A DNA stretch of 12,643 nucleotides. It comes from JAGOQQ01 sp031973235. GTDB lineage: Bacteria; Patescibacteriota; Minisyncoccia; Phycocordibacterales; UBA9973. The DNA lies in assembly GCA_031973235.1 (NCBI GenBank), contig DALYDM010000017.1, forward strand, positions 1 through 12,643. The letters are read 5' to 3'. The position numbers and the translations under genes are program-made. The notes beneath the pieces are model-generated. The model saw nothing but the letters and a program-made list of their open reading frames with translations, made no database searches and had not been told where the DNA came from. Below are positions 1 through 6,031 of the stretch, piece by piece. Every line of letters begins with the position of its first letter. Position 1 is the first letter of the stretch.

Positions 1-203
1 AAAATTCTGTGAGACACAACAAAAATCCGGAGTGATACGCCGATTTGAGGTGCAGCTATTGCAACACCGTCGTCTTGGGACAAAAGCGCTTCTTTCATGT
101 CCTCTATAATCTTCTTGATTTTAGCGCTTTTTATATCTTCAAGCGGAACTGGTTTTGCCACTTGTCGCAGTACTTTGTCATTTTGCTGTACAATCTCTTT
201 CAT
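1..203 (-). CDS. def: Peptide deformylase, N-terminal fragment cut by window edge
   Basis: Reading leftwards from the ATG at 203-201 gives 67 codons with no stop, running off the window edge. The product starts MKEIVQQNDKVLRQVAKPVP and reaches DGVAIAAPQIGVSLRIFVV. The GVAIAAPQIG stretch (about residues 46-55) is deformylase motif I (GxGxAAxQ), where the Gln is a conserved active-site residue. The N-terminal pattern of a 'VLRQVAKPV' strand followed by a helix also fits. The metal-binding motifs (EGCLS and HEXXH) would lie beyond the window, so activity cannot be judged. Peptide deformylase is a cytoplasmic metalloenzyme that removes the formyl group from the initiator methionine of nascent proteins. 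The gene has its own promoter-like sequence and is separated from hisS by a hairpin terminator. Identity is quite sure; completeness is unknown. Confidence 0.88.
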   Translation of the reverse strand, partial: MKEIVQQNDKVLRQVAKPVPLEDIKSAKIKKIIEDMKEALLSQDDGVAIAAPQIGVSLRIFVVSHRI

Positions 204-216
204 ATTCAATGTCCAC

Positions 217-245
217 AGTATATGCTTTTTTTAGGATTATTTAAA
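217..245 (-). promoter_or_regulatory. Candidate promoter for def
   Basis: On the minus strand a TATACT -10 box (222-217) follows a TTTAAA -35-like box (245-240) with a 17-nt spacer. The -10 ends 13 nt before the ATG at 203, so the 5' leader would be only about 7 nt. It lies just downstream of the hisS terminator, which fits separate transcription of def. The -35 matches consensus at only four of six positions. Confidence 0.5.
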
Positions 246-255
246 GACCCAAAAC

Positions 256-280
256 AAAAACCCTAAATAATAGGGTTTTT
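256..280 (-). terminator. Rho-independent terminator of hisS
   Basis: A perfect inverted repeat lies four bases beyond the hisS stop codon. CCCTA (261-265) pairs with TAGGG (271-275) around a 5-nt loop, and the flanking A5/T5 tracts extend the stem to 10 bp. In the minus direction the arm ends in TTTTTGTTTT, a good U-tract. It ends the lepB-hisS transcript before the def promoter. Confidence 0.85.
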
Positions 281-284
281 GAAA

Positions 285-1589
285 TTATTTGAGAGATTTT
301 AAGTATTCAAGTAGTTTTTTTAGTGGAACTGTTTCCTGACTTCGGTTGCTCATATCTCGAACAATTACGGTGCCTTCTACTGCTTCCTTTTGTCCGAATA
401 TGATTGTGTACGGAATATTCATTTTCTCAGCAATGCCGAGTTGTGCTCCAAGGCTGTCTTTTGAGAGAGATTGAGCGATAGGGATGTGAGCTTTTCTCAA
501 TATTTCTATTACGTTGAGAGATTTGAGCTTTGCTTCGAATCCAAGTTGAATGAAATAAATTTTTGGTTTCTTGAGAATTCGAGGGCAAAGTTTTTTATAC
601 CAAGGAGACTGGACTACACGATCAACACCGATTCCTGCGCCCATTCCTGCAATATCTTTTTTTGCACCAAGTCCTTTTGCAAGATAGTCATAGCGTCCAC
701 CTCCTGCAATTGTCAGAGGTTCTCCGTTTTCACCTGCGTTTTCTGCGATAATCTCAAACACAGTTCGTGAGTAGTATGAAAGTCCGCGAACGAGATTTTT
801 GTTGATACGATAGGTGATACCCATTTCTTCGAGGTATTCGAGGACCTCTTTGAAATGCTTCTTGTCTTCACTGTTTAAGTATCCGATTGCATCTGGTGCG
901 TGTTCGTTTACGGCGATTGTTTTTGGTTCTTTTGAATCAAGGATTCGAAGTGGATTCGTCTTGAGTCGTTCTCGGTCAATTGGAGCGAGCATTGCAGAAT
1001 GCTTTTTGTAGTAGTTTGTAAGTTCTTTTGTGTAATGTGCGCGAGACTCTTTATTGCCGATTGAGTTGATATCAACAATAAGTCCTGTCGCACCTGCTTC
1101 TTCAAGAATAGATACAACAGTTTTGATCACAAGTGCATCCACAATACTTTTTTCATTTCCGATTACTTCAAGACCAAATTGTCTGAGCTCACGATAGCGT
1201 CCACGTTGAGGTTTGTCATGTCGAAAGAATGGTCCGTAGTAATAAAGCATGACAGGCTGGGGAAGTGATTGCATTCCGTGTTCGATGTATGCACGCATTA
1301 CTCCAGCAGTTCCTTCTGGGCGAAGCGCGAGTTTGTCACCGCCTTTGGTTCGAAGTGAATACATTTCTTTATCGACAATGTCTGTACCTTCTCCGACAGT
1401 TGAAGTGAAAACTTCTTCATGTTCCATAGTAGGAGTATTGATCGGAGTGAATCCATAATACGCAGCGATTTCTTGTGCTTTTTCAAAAAAGCCTTGGTAC
1501 TCGTAATATGCATCTCCAATGATGTCATGCATCCCTTTTGGAGAATTGAGTTGTTCCTTTTTTTGCTGTGGTGTTTTTTTGTCTGACAT
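285..1589 (-). CDS. hisS: Histidyl-tRNA synthetase
   Basis: Class II synthetase that attaches histidine to tRNA-His in the cytoplasm. From the chosen ATG (1589) the protein has 434 residues, a usual bacterial length. Visible landmarks in order: TPTMEHEEVF (52-61), LRPEGTAGVMRAY (89-101), motif 2 FFRHDKPQRGRYRELRQFG (121-139), the histidine-binding segment LVRGLSYYSRTVFE (266-279) with the expected catalytic Arg268, the AGGGRYDYL loop (295-303), and motif 3 GMGAGIGVDR (315-324). The C-terminal anticodon-binding domain runs from about 342 (PKIYFIQLG). The usual RGLDYY reads RGLSYY here. An in-frame ATG at 1649 would add 20 residues but would overlap the end of lepB and encode a hydrophobic, non-conserved segment, so the inner start is preferred; this leaves a 22-nt gap after lepB. 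No Shine-Dalgarno is visible. Likely co-transcribed with lepB. Confidence 0.96.
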   Translation of the reverse strand: MSDKKTPQQKKEQLNSPKGMHDIIGDAYYEYQGFFEKAQEIAAYYGFTPINTPTMEHEEVFTSTVGEGTDIVDKEMYSLRTKGGDKLALRPEGTAGVMRAYIEHGMQSLPQPVMLYYYGPFFRHDKPQRGRYRELRQFGLEVIGNEKSIVDALVIKTVVSILEEAGATGLIVDINSIGNKESRAHYTKELTNYYKKHSAMLAPIDRERLKTNPLRILDSKEPKTIAVNEHAPDAIGYLNSEDKKHFKEVLEYLEEMGITYRINKNLVRGLSYYSRTVFEIIAENAGENGEPLTIAGGGRYDYLAKGLGAKKDIAGMGAGIGVDRVVQSPWYKKLCPRILKKPKIYFIQLGFEAKLKSLNVIEILRKAHIPIAQSLSKDSLGAQLGIAEKMNIPYTIIFGQKEAVEGTVIVRDMSNRSQETVPLKKLLEYLKSLK

Positions 1590-1611
1590 GGAAATTAAAA
1601 AATTATAATTA

Positions 1612-2241
1612 TTATTGAAGAAGGGTGTGGTCGCCAGGAAGGTAGTCAAAGTCTGAGATAGGTAATACTCGGATCAATGCTCGTCCAACCATGTAGTTTC
1701 TGTCGAGTGGTCCCCATGCACGTGAATCAGAACTTGCGACACGATTGTCACCCATGACGTAGTATTGATTTTCTTTCAAAGTTATCTCGAATGAATCATT
1801 TGATTTGTTTTGGATGTATGATTGATCAAGAGTAAAGCCATTAGGATTTTGTTCGTTGACTACAGTGATTTCACTTCCTTTGAATTTAAGTGTTTCTCCT
1901 GGGAGTCCTACTACTCGTTTGATGAAATATTTTGTTGTGTCCTTTGGATATTTGAATACAATTACTTCACCTCGATGTGGATCACGAATATGGTATGAAA
2001 GTTCGTCTACGATCAAATATTCTTTGTCGTGAAATGTGGGAACCATTGAATTTCCAGAAACAATAAATGGTTGTGCCACAAATGTTCGAATCGGAATTAC
2101 AATGATTGCAGCAATTACAGCAAATTTTATTAATTCGACGATTGAATTTTTCTTTTTTTGAGAATCAGGAGTGAGAGTGTGTTGATGTGCATCGTGTACG
2201 GCATCGATTGTGTTTATAGAATCATTTTTTTCTTCTATCAT
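1612..2241 (-). CDS. lepB: Signal peptidase I
   Basis: Membrane-bound Ser/Lys protease that cuts signal peptides from exported proteins. From the ATG at 2241 it has 209 residues: a hydrophilic N-terminus (1-33), one membrane helix (about 35-55), then the extracytoplasmic catalytic domain. Family boxes are all present: SGNSMVPTF (62-70) with catalytic Ser65, RGEVIVFKYP (90-99), FIKRVVGLPGE (106-116) with catalytic Lys108, and YYVMGDNR followed by SSDSRAWGP (160-178). An upstream in-frame ATG at 2304 would add 21 Cys/Thr-rich residues but would translate across the promoter; the -10 box lies only 7 nt before the chosen ATG. First gene of a two-gene unit with hisS. It may process the pilin-like protein encoded at 12261 (inference). 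Confidence 0.95.
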   Translation of the reverse strand: MIEEKNDSINTIDAVHDAHQHTLTPDSQKKKNSIVELIKFAVIAAIIVIPIRTFVAQPFIVSGNSMVPTFHDKEYLIVDELSYHIRDPHRGEVIVFKYPKDTTKYFIKRVVGLPGETLKFKGSEITVVNEQNPNGFTLDQSYIQNKSNDSFEITLKENQYYVMGDNRVASSDSRAWGPLDRNYMVGRALIRVLPISDFDYLPGDHTLLQ

Positions 2242-2248
2242 GTGTGTG

Positions 2249-2278
2249 ATTGTACTATATTTATGTGTGTTGACACAA
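2249..2278 (-). promoter_or_regulatory. Candidate leaderless promoter for lepB
   Basis: On the minus strand a TACAAT -10 box (2254-2249) lies 7 nt before the lepB ATG, with a weak TTGTGT -35 (2278-2273) at an 18-nt spacing. Transcription would begin at or within a base or two of the ATG. The 14 bases ending in this box, AAATATAGTACAAT, recur exactly before gyrA (7772-7785). Confidence 0.6.
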
Positions 2279-2304
2279 ATGCATATATTGTTGCATTGTG
2301 TCAT

Positions 2305-2448
2305 TTTTTGAATAATGAAAAAAAAGTTGATTTATGCTATTATGCTTTTGTAATTTGGAATAAATTTTTCTTGTATTTTGTGTTGATTTTCTGACTTCGA
2401 ATAAGTGTCCACTTAACTTTCTATTTATTACTTACTACTCACTAATTT
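2305..2448. other. Upstream region of pth and lepB, no gene seen
   Basis: Very AT-rich spacer between the divergent lepB and pth genes. No credible ORF or RNA gene is visible. It holds an extended -10-like TGCTATTAT (2335-2343, plus strand), about 105 nt before the pth ATG and so a weak promoter candidate. It also holds a short inverted repeat, TAAGTG-TC-CACTTA (2402-2415), 33 nt before the pth start, which could be an operator. Neither assignment is firm. Confidence 0.3.
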
Positions 2449-3033
2449 ATGTATATTGTTGGTCTTGGAAATCCTGGAGATGAATACAAAAATACTCGCC
2501 ACAACGCGGGCAGACTTGTGCTTGAAATGATTGCTGACAAGAATGTCGACTTTCGGATCGACAAAAAAGCAAATGCACATGTTGGAAATATGATTTTGGG
2601 TGAGAAAAAAGCGACATTTATTTTGCCAAATACTTTCATGAACAATTCTGGTCAGTCTGTCGCACCGTACATAAAAAGTGAAAAAGATTTAGCGAAGCTT
2701 GTCGTGGTATACGATGAACTTGATTTGCCGATTGGGAAAATAAAAATTTCATTCAATCGTTCTTCTGGTGGACACAACGGTATGAACTCTATTATCAAGG
2801 TGGTCAAAAGTGAAGAATTTGTGCGAATAAGAATTGGTGTATCACCGAGTACTCCGACTGGTAAGTTGAAGAAAGTGACAGGTACAGGCAAAGGCCAAGC
2901 ATTTTTAATGAAAGAATTTACACCAAAGCAAATGGATGAAATCAAAAAAGTTTCAAAACTTGTCAAAGAGGTGCTGGAAGTACTGATAAATGAAGGAAAG
3001 GACAAAGCAATGACGATATTCAATGCTGAGTAG
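2449..3033 (+). CDS. pth: Peptidyl-tRNA hydrolase
   Basis: Cytoplasmic enzyme that cleaves the ester bond of peptidyl-tRNAs released prematurely from ribosomes, recycling the tRNA. The 194-residue product has the bacterial Pth length and landmarks: MYIVGLGNPG at the N-terminus with Asn8, NTRHNAG (15-21) with catalytic His18, NTFMNNSG (61-68) with Asn65, VVYDELDLPIG (86-96) with Asp89, and SSGGHNGMNS (105-114) with Asn110. These match E. coli residues 10, 20, 68, 93 and 114. The lysine-rich C-terminal helix is typical for tRNA binding. The ATG at 2449 is the first residue of the conserved fold, so no earlier start is needed. It leads a compact operon with rlmB (7-nt gap). No Shine-Dalgarno precedes it. 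Confidence 0.97.
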   Translation: MYIVGLGNPGDEYKNTRHNAGRLVLEMIADKNVDFRIDKKANAHVGNMILGEKKATFILPNTFMNNSGQSVAPYIKSEKDLAKLVVVYDELDLPIGKIKISFNRSSGGHNGMNSIIKVVKSEEFVRIRIGVSPSTPTGKLKKVTGTGKGQAFLMKEFTPKQMDEIKKVSKLVKEVLEVLINEGKDKAMTIFNAE

Positions 3034-3040
3034 TTAATGT

Positions 3041-3823
3041 ATGAAAAAAAATCCTCAAACAATTCAATCGCGAAATCTTACGACAGAAAGTGAGTCGATT
3101 TTTGTGTTTGGCAGACATCCAGTGGAAGAAGCACTTGAACAATCTCCAAAAAAAATTAGTAAAATTTTTCTCAAGAAAGGAAACGAAGTCGGATTTAATT
3201 CGATTATTGAAAAAAGTGCATCAACGCACAAAATTCCAGTGACCCTCGTAGACAAAAAGAAAATTTTTGAACTTGTCGGTGACGTCAATGATCAAGGTGT
3301 GGTCGCAGTGATGAGTGCAGTGGAATTTGTAGAACTCAAGGATTGGATAGAAAGCGTGAAAGATATCAAAAATCCTTGCTGTTTACTTCTTGACGAACTC
3401 GAAGATGCAGGAAATGTTGGAGCGATTATTCGTAGTGCGACTGCTTTTGGAATTCACGGAATAATTATCGGCAAGCATCGACAAAGTCCTATCTCTGGTA
3501 CCACGTACAAAACTTCAGCAGGAACACTTGGCAAAGTTCCACTCATTCGTGTGAATAATCTAAACAATGCACTTGATGTATTGAAAGACAATCGTTTTTG
3601 GATTCTTGGACTTGATTCAGATGGAGACACAGAACTTTCAAAGGTAGATATGGATATGCCAATGTGTATTGTGATTGGCGCAGAAGGTGATGGTGTACGA
3701 ATGAAAACACTCGAGCGATGTGATTTCAAAGTGACGATTCCAATGGAAAATGGCGTTGAGTCGTTGAATGCATCGGTGACTGCAGCGTTGGTGATGTATC
3801 AATGGCACTCAAGACGCGGATAA
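3041..3823 (+). CDS. rlmB: SpoU-family rRNA 2'-O-methyltransferase (RlmB-like)
   Basis: TrmH/SpoU (SPOUT) methyltransferase that moves a methyl group from S-adenosylmethionine to a ribose 2'-OH. It is most like RlmB, which acts on a guanosine of 23S rRNA. The 260-residue protein has an N-terminal RNA-substrate-binding domain (about 19-95; VFGRHPVEEAL at 22-32, DQGVVAVMS at 84-92) and a C-terminal knotted SPOUT domain. The three SpoU motifs are clear: motif 1 DAGNVGAIIRSA (122-133, with Asn125 and Arg131; the usual Pro is Ala), motif 2 CIVIGAEGDGVR (209-220) and motif 3 IPMENGVESLNASVTAAL (233-250). The first 18 residues are Ser/Thr/Gln-rich and not conserved. It lies 7 nt after pth and 5 nt before the next gene. 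Exact target (RlmB or TrmH-type tRNA) is inferred from domain layout only. Confidence 0.9.
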   Translation: MKKNPQTIQSRNLTTESESIFVFGRHPVEEALEQSPKKISKIFLKKGNEVGFNSIIEKSASTHKIPVTLVDKKKIFELVGDVNDQGVVAVMSAVEFVELKDWIESVKDIKNPCCLLLDELEDAGNVGAIIRSATAFGIHGIIIGKHRQSPISGTTYKTSAGTLGKVPLIRVNNLNNALDVLKDNRFWILGLDSDGDTELSKVDMDMPMCIVIGAEGDGVRMKTLERCDFKVTIPMENGVESLNASVTAALVMYQWHSRRG

Positions 3824-3828
3824 AATGA

Positions 3829-4278
3829 ATGAAAATATCTCTTAGAAAATATTATATTTTTATCGAATCTGATACCTTGGTTTCAATTCTCGGAACATTT
3901 TCTGGACTTGGAAATGATGCACAAGGAATTGGATTTTTTCCATTTTTGATAATTCGTCAAAATTTGAAGTTGCCACACAAAAGGCAAGAGTTGATCAATC
4001 ATGAAAAAATTCACCTTGTTCAACAAATTGAATTATTGATTGTTGGCGCATTTCTTTTGCATTTACTTGAGTATTTGTACGCTCGATTTATAAAAAAGCT
4101 TTCGAAAAGAGATTCATATTATTTTCCAGCAACAGAGCAAGAAGCACATAGAAATGCAATGAATCAACACTACTTAACTCAAAGAAAAATATATGCAGTA
4201 TTGCATTACATTGGCAATAAAAAGAAACTTAGTCGAGACATGGATGATAATTTGATTGTTGAAGATTATGATAAATAA
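3829..4278 (+). CDS. Small membrane protein with HEXXH motif, putative metalloprotease-like
   Basis: A 149-residue protein I cannot name. An N-terminal part with 'GLGNDAQGIGFFPFLII' (26-42) leads to INHEKIHLVQQIELL (56-70). This contains an HEXXH signature (His58, Glu59, His62) typical of zinc metallopeptidases. A membrane helix follows (about 68-85), then a basic stretch and FPATEQEAHRNAMNQHYL (99-116). Here Glu103 or Glu105 could be a third metal ligand, as in gluzincin-type ExxxA sites. From memory it resembles small Bacteroidetes hypothetical proteins with an HEKIH...EYL...EQEA layout; this is unverified. The ATG at 3829 is chosen because one at 3825 hits a stop after six codons. Third gene of the pth-rlmB operon, ended by the hairpin at 4279. 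Protease activity is inference. Confidence 0.8.
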   Translation: MKISLRKYYIFIESDTLVSILGTFSGLGNDAQGIGFFPFLIIRQNLKLPHKRQELINHEKIHLVQQIELLIVGAFLLHLLEYLYARFIKKLSKRDSYYFPATEQEAHRNAMNQHYLTQRKIYAVLHYIGNKKKLSRDMDDNLIVEDYDK

Positions 4279-4306
4279 AAACTGGAACACGAAAGTGTTC
4301 CAGTTT
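4279..4306. terminator. Bidirectional terminator between convergent genes
   Basis: A perfect 12-bp stem, AAACTGGAACAC (4279-4290) with GTGTTCCAGTTT (4295-4306), closed by a GAAA tetraloop on the plus strand. U-rich tails exist both ways: TTTGTTTTGATTT rightwards and TTTTTATTTAT leftwards. It begins within a base of the plus-strand stop codon (4276-4278) and lies 8 nt from the stop of the convergent minus-strand gene. Confidence 0.9.
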
Positions 4307-4314
4307 GTTTTGAT

Positions 4315-4689
4315 TTAAAGAGTTAGATATTCATGATAACCAAAACGTGATTCACCAAGCGTGTTGATATATATCTCACAATAGTTCTCTCGTTTTGATT
4401 GTGGATATGAAAAACCGTATGGATATTTTCTAACACCGTTCATTCCTATGAGTTGGCATTTAAAAATATACTCATTTCCTTTATTCGTTGTTTCTGGTAG
4501 GCGTTCTACAGCAAAAATAGTTAACTGATAAGAAGAAGTATTGTTTGCCCGCCACCTTCGTTTTTCAGATTCTTCAAAATATGCACTGAAACTTATTTTA
4601 CGCTTTTGCTTGATTGAATTAAATAGCTTGGTGATTGTTGGCGATTGAACATTTTGCTCAATTGTTAACCATATTTGTTGACTTGGCAT
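4315..4689 (-). CDS. Hypothetical protein, 124 residues
   Basis: Not recognised. The protein is soluble-looking: no signal peptide or membrane helix, a basic central part (KQKRKISFSAYFEESEKRRW, 27-46) and several beta-like stretches (SYQLTIFAVERL, 53-64; NEYIFKCQLIGM, 72-83). It ends in an aromatic-rich tail. A regular hydrophobic/charged pattern and a near-consensus promoter (TTGACA-17-TATAAA) immediately upstream argue that it is a real gene. It is isolated as a single-gene transcript on the minus strand, lying between two perfect hairpin terminators (4279-4306 and 4738-4771), so it is not part of either neighbouring operon. This could mean an inserted accessory gene, but its base composition does not stand out by eye. 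Function unknown. Confidence 0.72.
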   Translation of the reverse strand: MPSQQIWLTIEQNVQSPTITKLFNSIKQKRKISFSAYFEESEKRRWRANNTSSYQLTIFAVERLPETTNKGNEYIFKCQLIGMNGVRKYPYGFSYPQSKRENYCEIYINTLGESRFGYHEYLTL

Positions 4690-4705
4690 GATTTTATTTT
4701 TAATT

Positions 4706-4734
4706 TTTATAGCATTTTAAATCTATTTTGTCAA
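4706..4734 (-). promoter_or_regulatory. Near-consensus promoter for the 4315-4689 gene
   Basis: Minus strand: -35 TTGACA (4734-4729), 17-nt spacer, -10 TATAAA (4711-4706) preceded by TG one base upstream (extended -10). The -10 ends 16 nt before the ATG, giving a leader of about 10 nt without a Shine-Dalgarno. It starts 3 nt beyond the terminator stem at 4738-4771. Confidence 0.82.
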
Positions 4735-4737
4735 GCA

Positions 4738-4771
4738 CTATAAAAACCACCCAGATGGGTGGTTTTTATAG
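4738..4771 (-). terminator. Terminator of the S1 gene (15-bp perfect stem)
   Basis: A 15-nt arm (4738-4752) pairs perfectly with 4757-4771 around the loop AGAT: a GC core of CCACCC/GGGTGG flanked by A5/T5 tracts and CTAT/ATAG. In the minus direction the T-tract follows the GC core, so it ends the S1 transcript 43 nt past its stop. The symmetry means it could also work on the plus strand. Confidence 0.85.
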
Positions 4772-4772
4772 T

Positions 4773-4812
4773 ATCAGCGATAATCTGCGTGTTTATCCGC
4801 GTCAATCTGCGC
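4773..4812. repeat. Four-copy short direct repeat ATCNGCGN
   Basis: Four copies of an 8-base unit, ATCAGCGA (4773), ATCTGCGT (4783), ATCCGCGT (4795) and ATCTGCGC (4805), start at 10, 12 and 10 nt intervals. They fill the space between the S1 stop codon (4814-4816) and its terminator. The block is visibly richer in GC than its surroundings. Spacing near one helical turn puts all copies on one face of the DNA. Role unknown. Confidence 0.6.
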
Positions 4813-4813
4813 C

Positions 4814-5899
4814 TTATGCTTTCTTTTCATCCAAGAACGCAAGTGTCATTCTTTGATCCTTTGGTTCGAAGAGAGTGATTTGGAAATTGTAAGTCTTTCC
4901 GAGTTCAAGCTTTTCGCGAAGTTTTGCTTCTCCTCCAAAGAGTGAGTTGTGGACGAGTCCTGCAACACCTTCTTTGATTGCAACAAGTGCTCCGTGTTTG
5001 TTGAACTTGATTACTGCTCCTTTGATGATGTCTCCTTTTTTCAATTTGCCATCAAATTCTTTCCAAGGATTTTCTTTGAGTGCTTTGATAGAGAGTGAGA
5101 TTTTGCCATCTTTTACTTCGATGATTTTCGCACTCACTTTGTCTCCAATCTTAAACATTTGTCGTGGGTCTTCTACAAGTCCCCAATCAATTTCAGAAAT
5201 GTGTACGAGTCCTTCGAGTCCTTCTTCAATTTTGAGGAATACTCCGAAGTCGACGATTCCTGCAACTTCACATGCAAGTTCTTGTCCTACAACATACTTT
5301 CCGATAATTTCTTGTCGTTCTTCTGGGTTGTTGTCTTTTTCAGAGAAGATAAGCTTTCCTTCTTTTGGAAGTGCATTGATCATAATCACTGAAATTTTCA
5401 CACCAACAAGCTTTTTGAGTTCTTTTAGAATCTTGTCTTTGTCTGAATCTTCAACTCGAGGATAGTGTTCAGGCTTCAATTGTGAAGCGGGAAGGAATCC
5501 TGCGATACCGTTCCATTCAAGAATAAGACCTCCTTTGTTTGCTTCCTTGACTGGAATTTCAAGAACTGTCTTTGACTTGATTGCTTTTTCAGCTTCACTC
5601 CAAATGAGTGCTTGCTTTGCTTCCTTGAGAGAAAGCTCAATGTATCCGTTTTCGTTTTCTGATTCTACGACTTTTGCTTTGACTACATCGCCAATGTTGA
5701 TTTTCTTGATGATGTCTCGTGCGTTTGCGAATTCTCGTCCGTAGATAATACCTGTACCATATGGTGCGAGGTTTATATACACACTTGCTTTTTGAATCGC
5801 AATCACTGGACCTTCGATGAGTGCATCTGGTTCAGGTCGTGTTGTTGTTTTGTCGAGGAATGGCTTAAACATTCCTTCGTTTACTACTGTTGTATCCAT
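4814..5899 (-). CDS. rpsA: Ribosomal protein S1-like, four S1 domains
   Basis: RNA-binding protein built of four S1 (OB-fold) domains at about residues 26-92, 107-187, 202-273 and 286-355 of 361. The third is the most canonical: VGQELACEVAGIVDFGVFLK (204-223), then EGLVHISEI (229-237) and GDKVSAKIIEVKDGKISLSI (252-271). In bacteria S1 binds mRNA on the 30S subunit and helps initiate translation, especially on mRNAs lacking a Shine-Dalgarno. E. coli S1 has six domains and about 557 residues; four-domain forms occur in other phyla. Start: the ATG at 5899 directly precedes MDTTVVNEG. An in-frame ATG at 5923 would add eight residues (MWDFYIYS) encoded by the terminator-like hairpin of the leader, so it is rejected. 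A folded leader lies upstream and a terminator downstream. The ribosomal rather than accessory role is inferred. Confidence 0.92.
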   Translation of the reverse strand: MDTTVVNEGMFKPFLDKTTTRPEPDALIEGPVIAIQKASVYINLAPYGTGIIYGREFANARDIIKKINIGDVVKAKVVESENENGYIELSLKEAKQALIWSEAEKAIKSKTVLEIPVKEANKGGLILEWNGIAGFLPASQLKPEHYPRVEDSDKDKILKELKKLVGVKISVIMINALPKEGKLIFSEKDNNPEERQEIIGKYVVGQELACEVAGIVDFGVFLKIEEGLEGLVHISEIDWGLVEDPRQMFKIGDKVSAKIIEVKDGKISLSIKALKENPWKEFDGKLKKGDIIKGAVIKFNKHGALVAIKEGVAGLVHNSLFGGEAKLREKLELGKTYNFQITLFEPKDQRMTLAFLDEKKA

Positions 5900-6025
5900 A
5901 CTATAAATATAAAAATCCCACAAACATGGGATTCATGTTTGTCTTGGGTGCTCGTGCCATGTCATCCGGCAGGAGGGTTAGCCCAAAATCTGGCTTTGTT
6001 ACAAGCCGTGTTTCTAATGAATAAC
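5900..6025 (-). ncRNA. Structured 5' leader of the S1 gene, candidate attenuator
   Basis: About 125 nt between the predicted start of transcription and the S1 ATG. Folding by eye in the minus direction gives GGCTT/AAGCC (6007-6003 with 5996-5992), then a 7-bp stem TTTTGGG/CCCAAGA with one U-G pair (5988-5982 with 5948-5942) enclosing TGCC/GGCA (5971-5968 with 5958-5955). Two mutually exclusive hairpins follow: CAAACATG/CATGTTTG (5941-5934 with 5928-5921), or AATCCCA/TGGGATT (5933-5927 with 5920-5914) followed by TTTATATTTAT. The second looks like a terminator, the first like an anti-terminator. It matches no RNA family I recognise. Autoregulation of S1 synthesis is a plausible but unproven role. 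Confidence 0.5.
5914..5933 (-). terminator. Terminator-like hairpin just before the S1 start
   Basis: On the minus strand AATCCCA (5933-5927), loop TGTTTG, TGGGATT (5920-5914), then TTTATATTTATAG and the ATG at 5899. The 7-bp stem plus T-rich tail resembles a weak intrinsic terminator. Its position 14 nt before the start codon suggests conditional rather than constitutive termination. Confidence 0.5.
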
Positions 6026-6031
6026 TCAAAA

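Noticed and set aside
45..266. Plus-strand reading frame at the left edge
   Set aside because: It is the antisense of the deformylase fragment, whose motif I is clear on the minus strand, and it encodes a Cys/Phe-rich sequence without family features.
1590..1649. N-terminal extension of HisRS by 20 residues overlapping lepB
   Set aside because: Hydrophobic, non-conserved, overlaps the lepB end; the inner ATG gives the usual N-terminus.
2242..2304. N-terminal extension of LepB by 21 residues
   Set aside because: It would translate across the TACAAT promoter box; the extension is Cys/Thr-rich and not like signal peptidase N-termini.
4773..4812. CRISPR-like array
   Set aside because: Units are 8 nt with 2-4 nt between them, far too short for CRISPR repeats and spacers.
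4947..5465. Long plus-strand ORF inside the S1 gene
   Set aside because: Ser/Pro/Leu-rich antisense shadow of a clear four-domain S1 protein.
5900..6025. S1 leader as a tRNA, SRP RNA or a known riboswitch
   Set aside because: No acceptor/T-arm pattern, no SRP apical-loop sequence, and no riboswitch core I can recognise; left as an unnamed structured leader.
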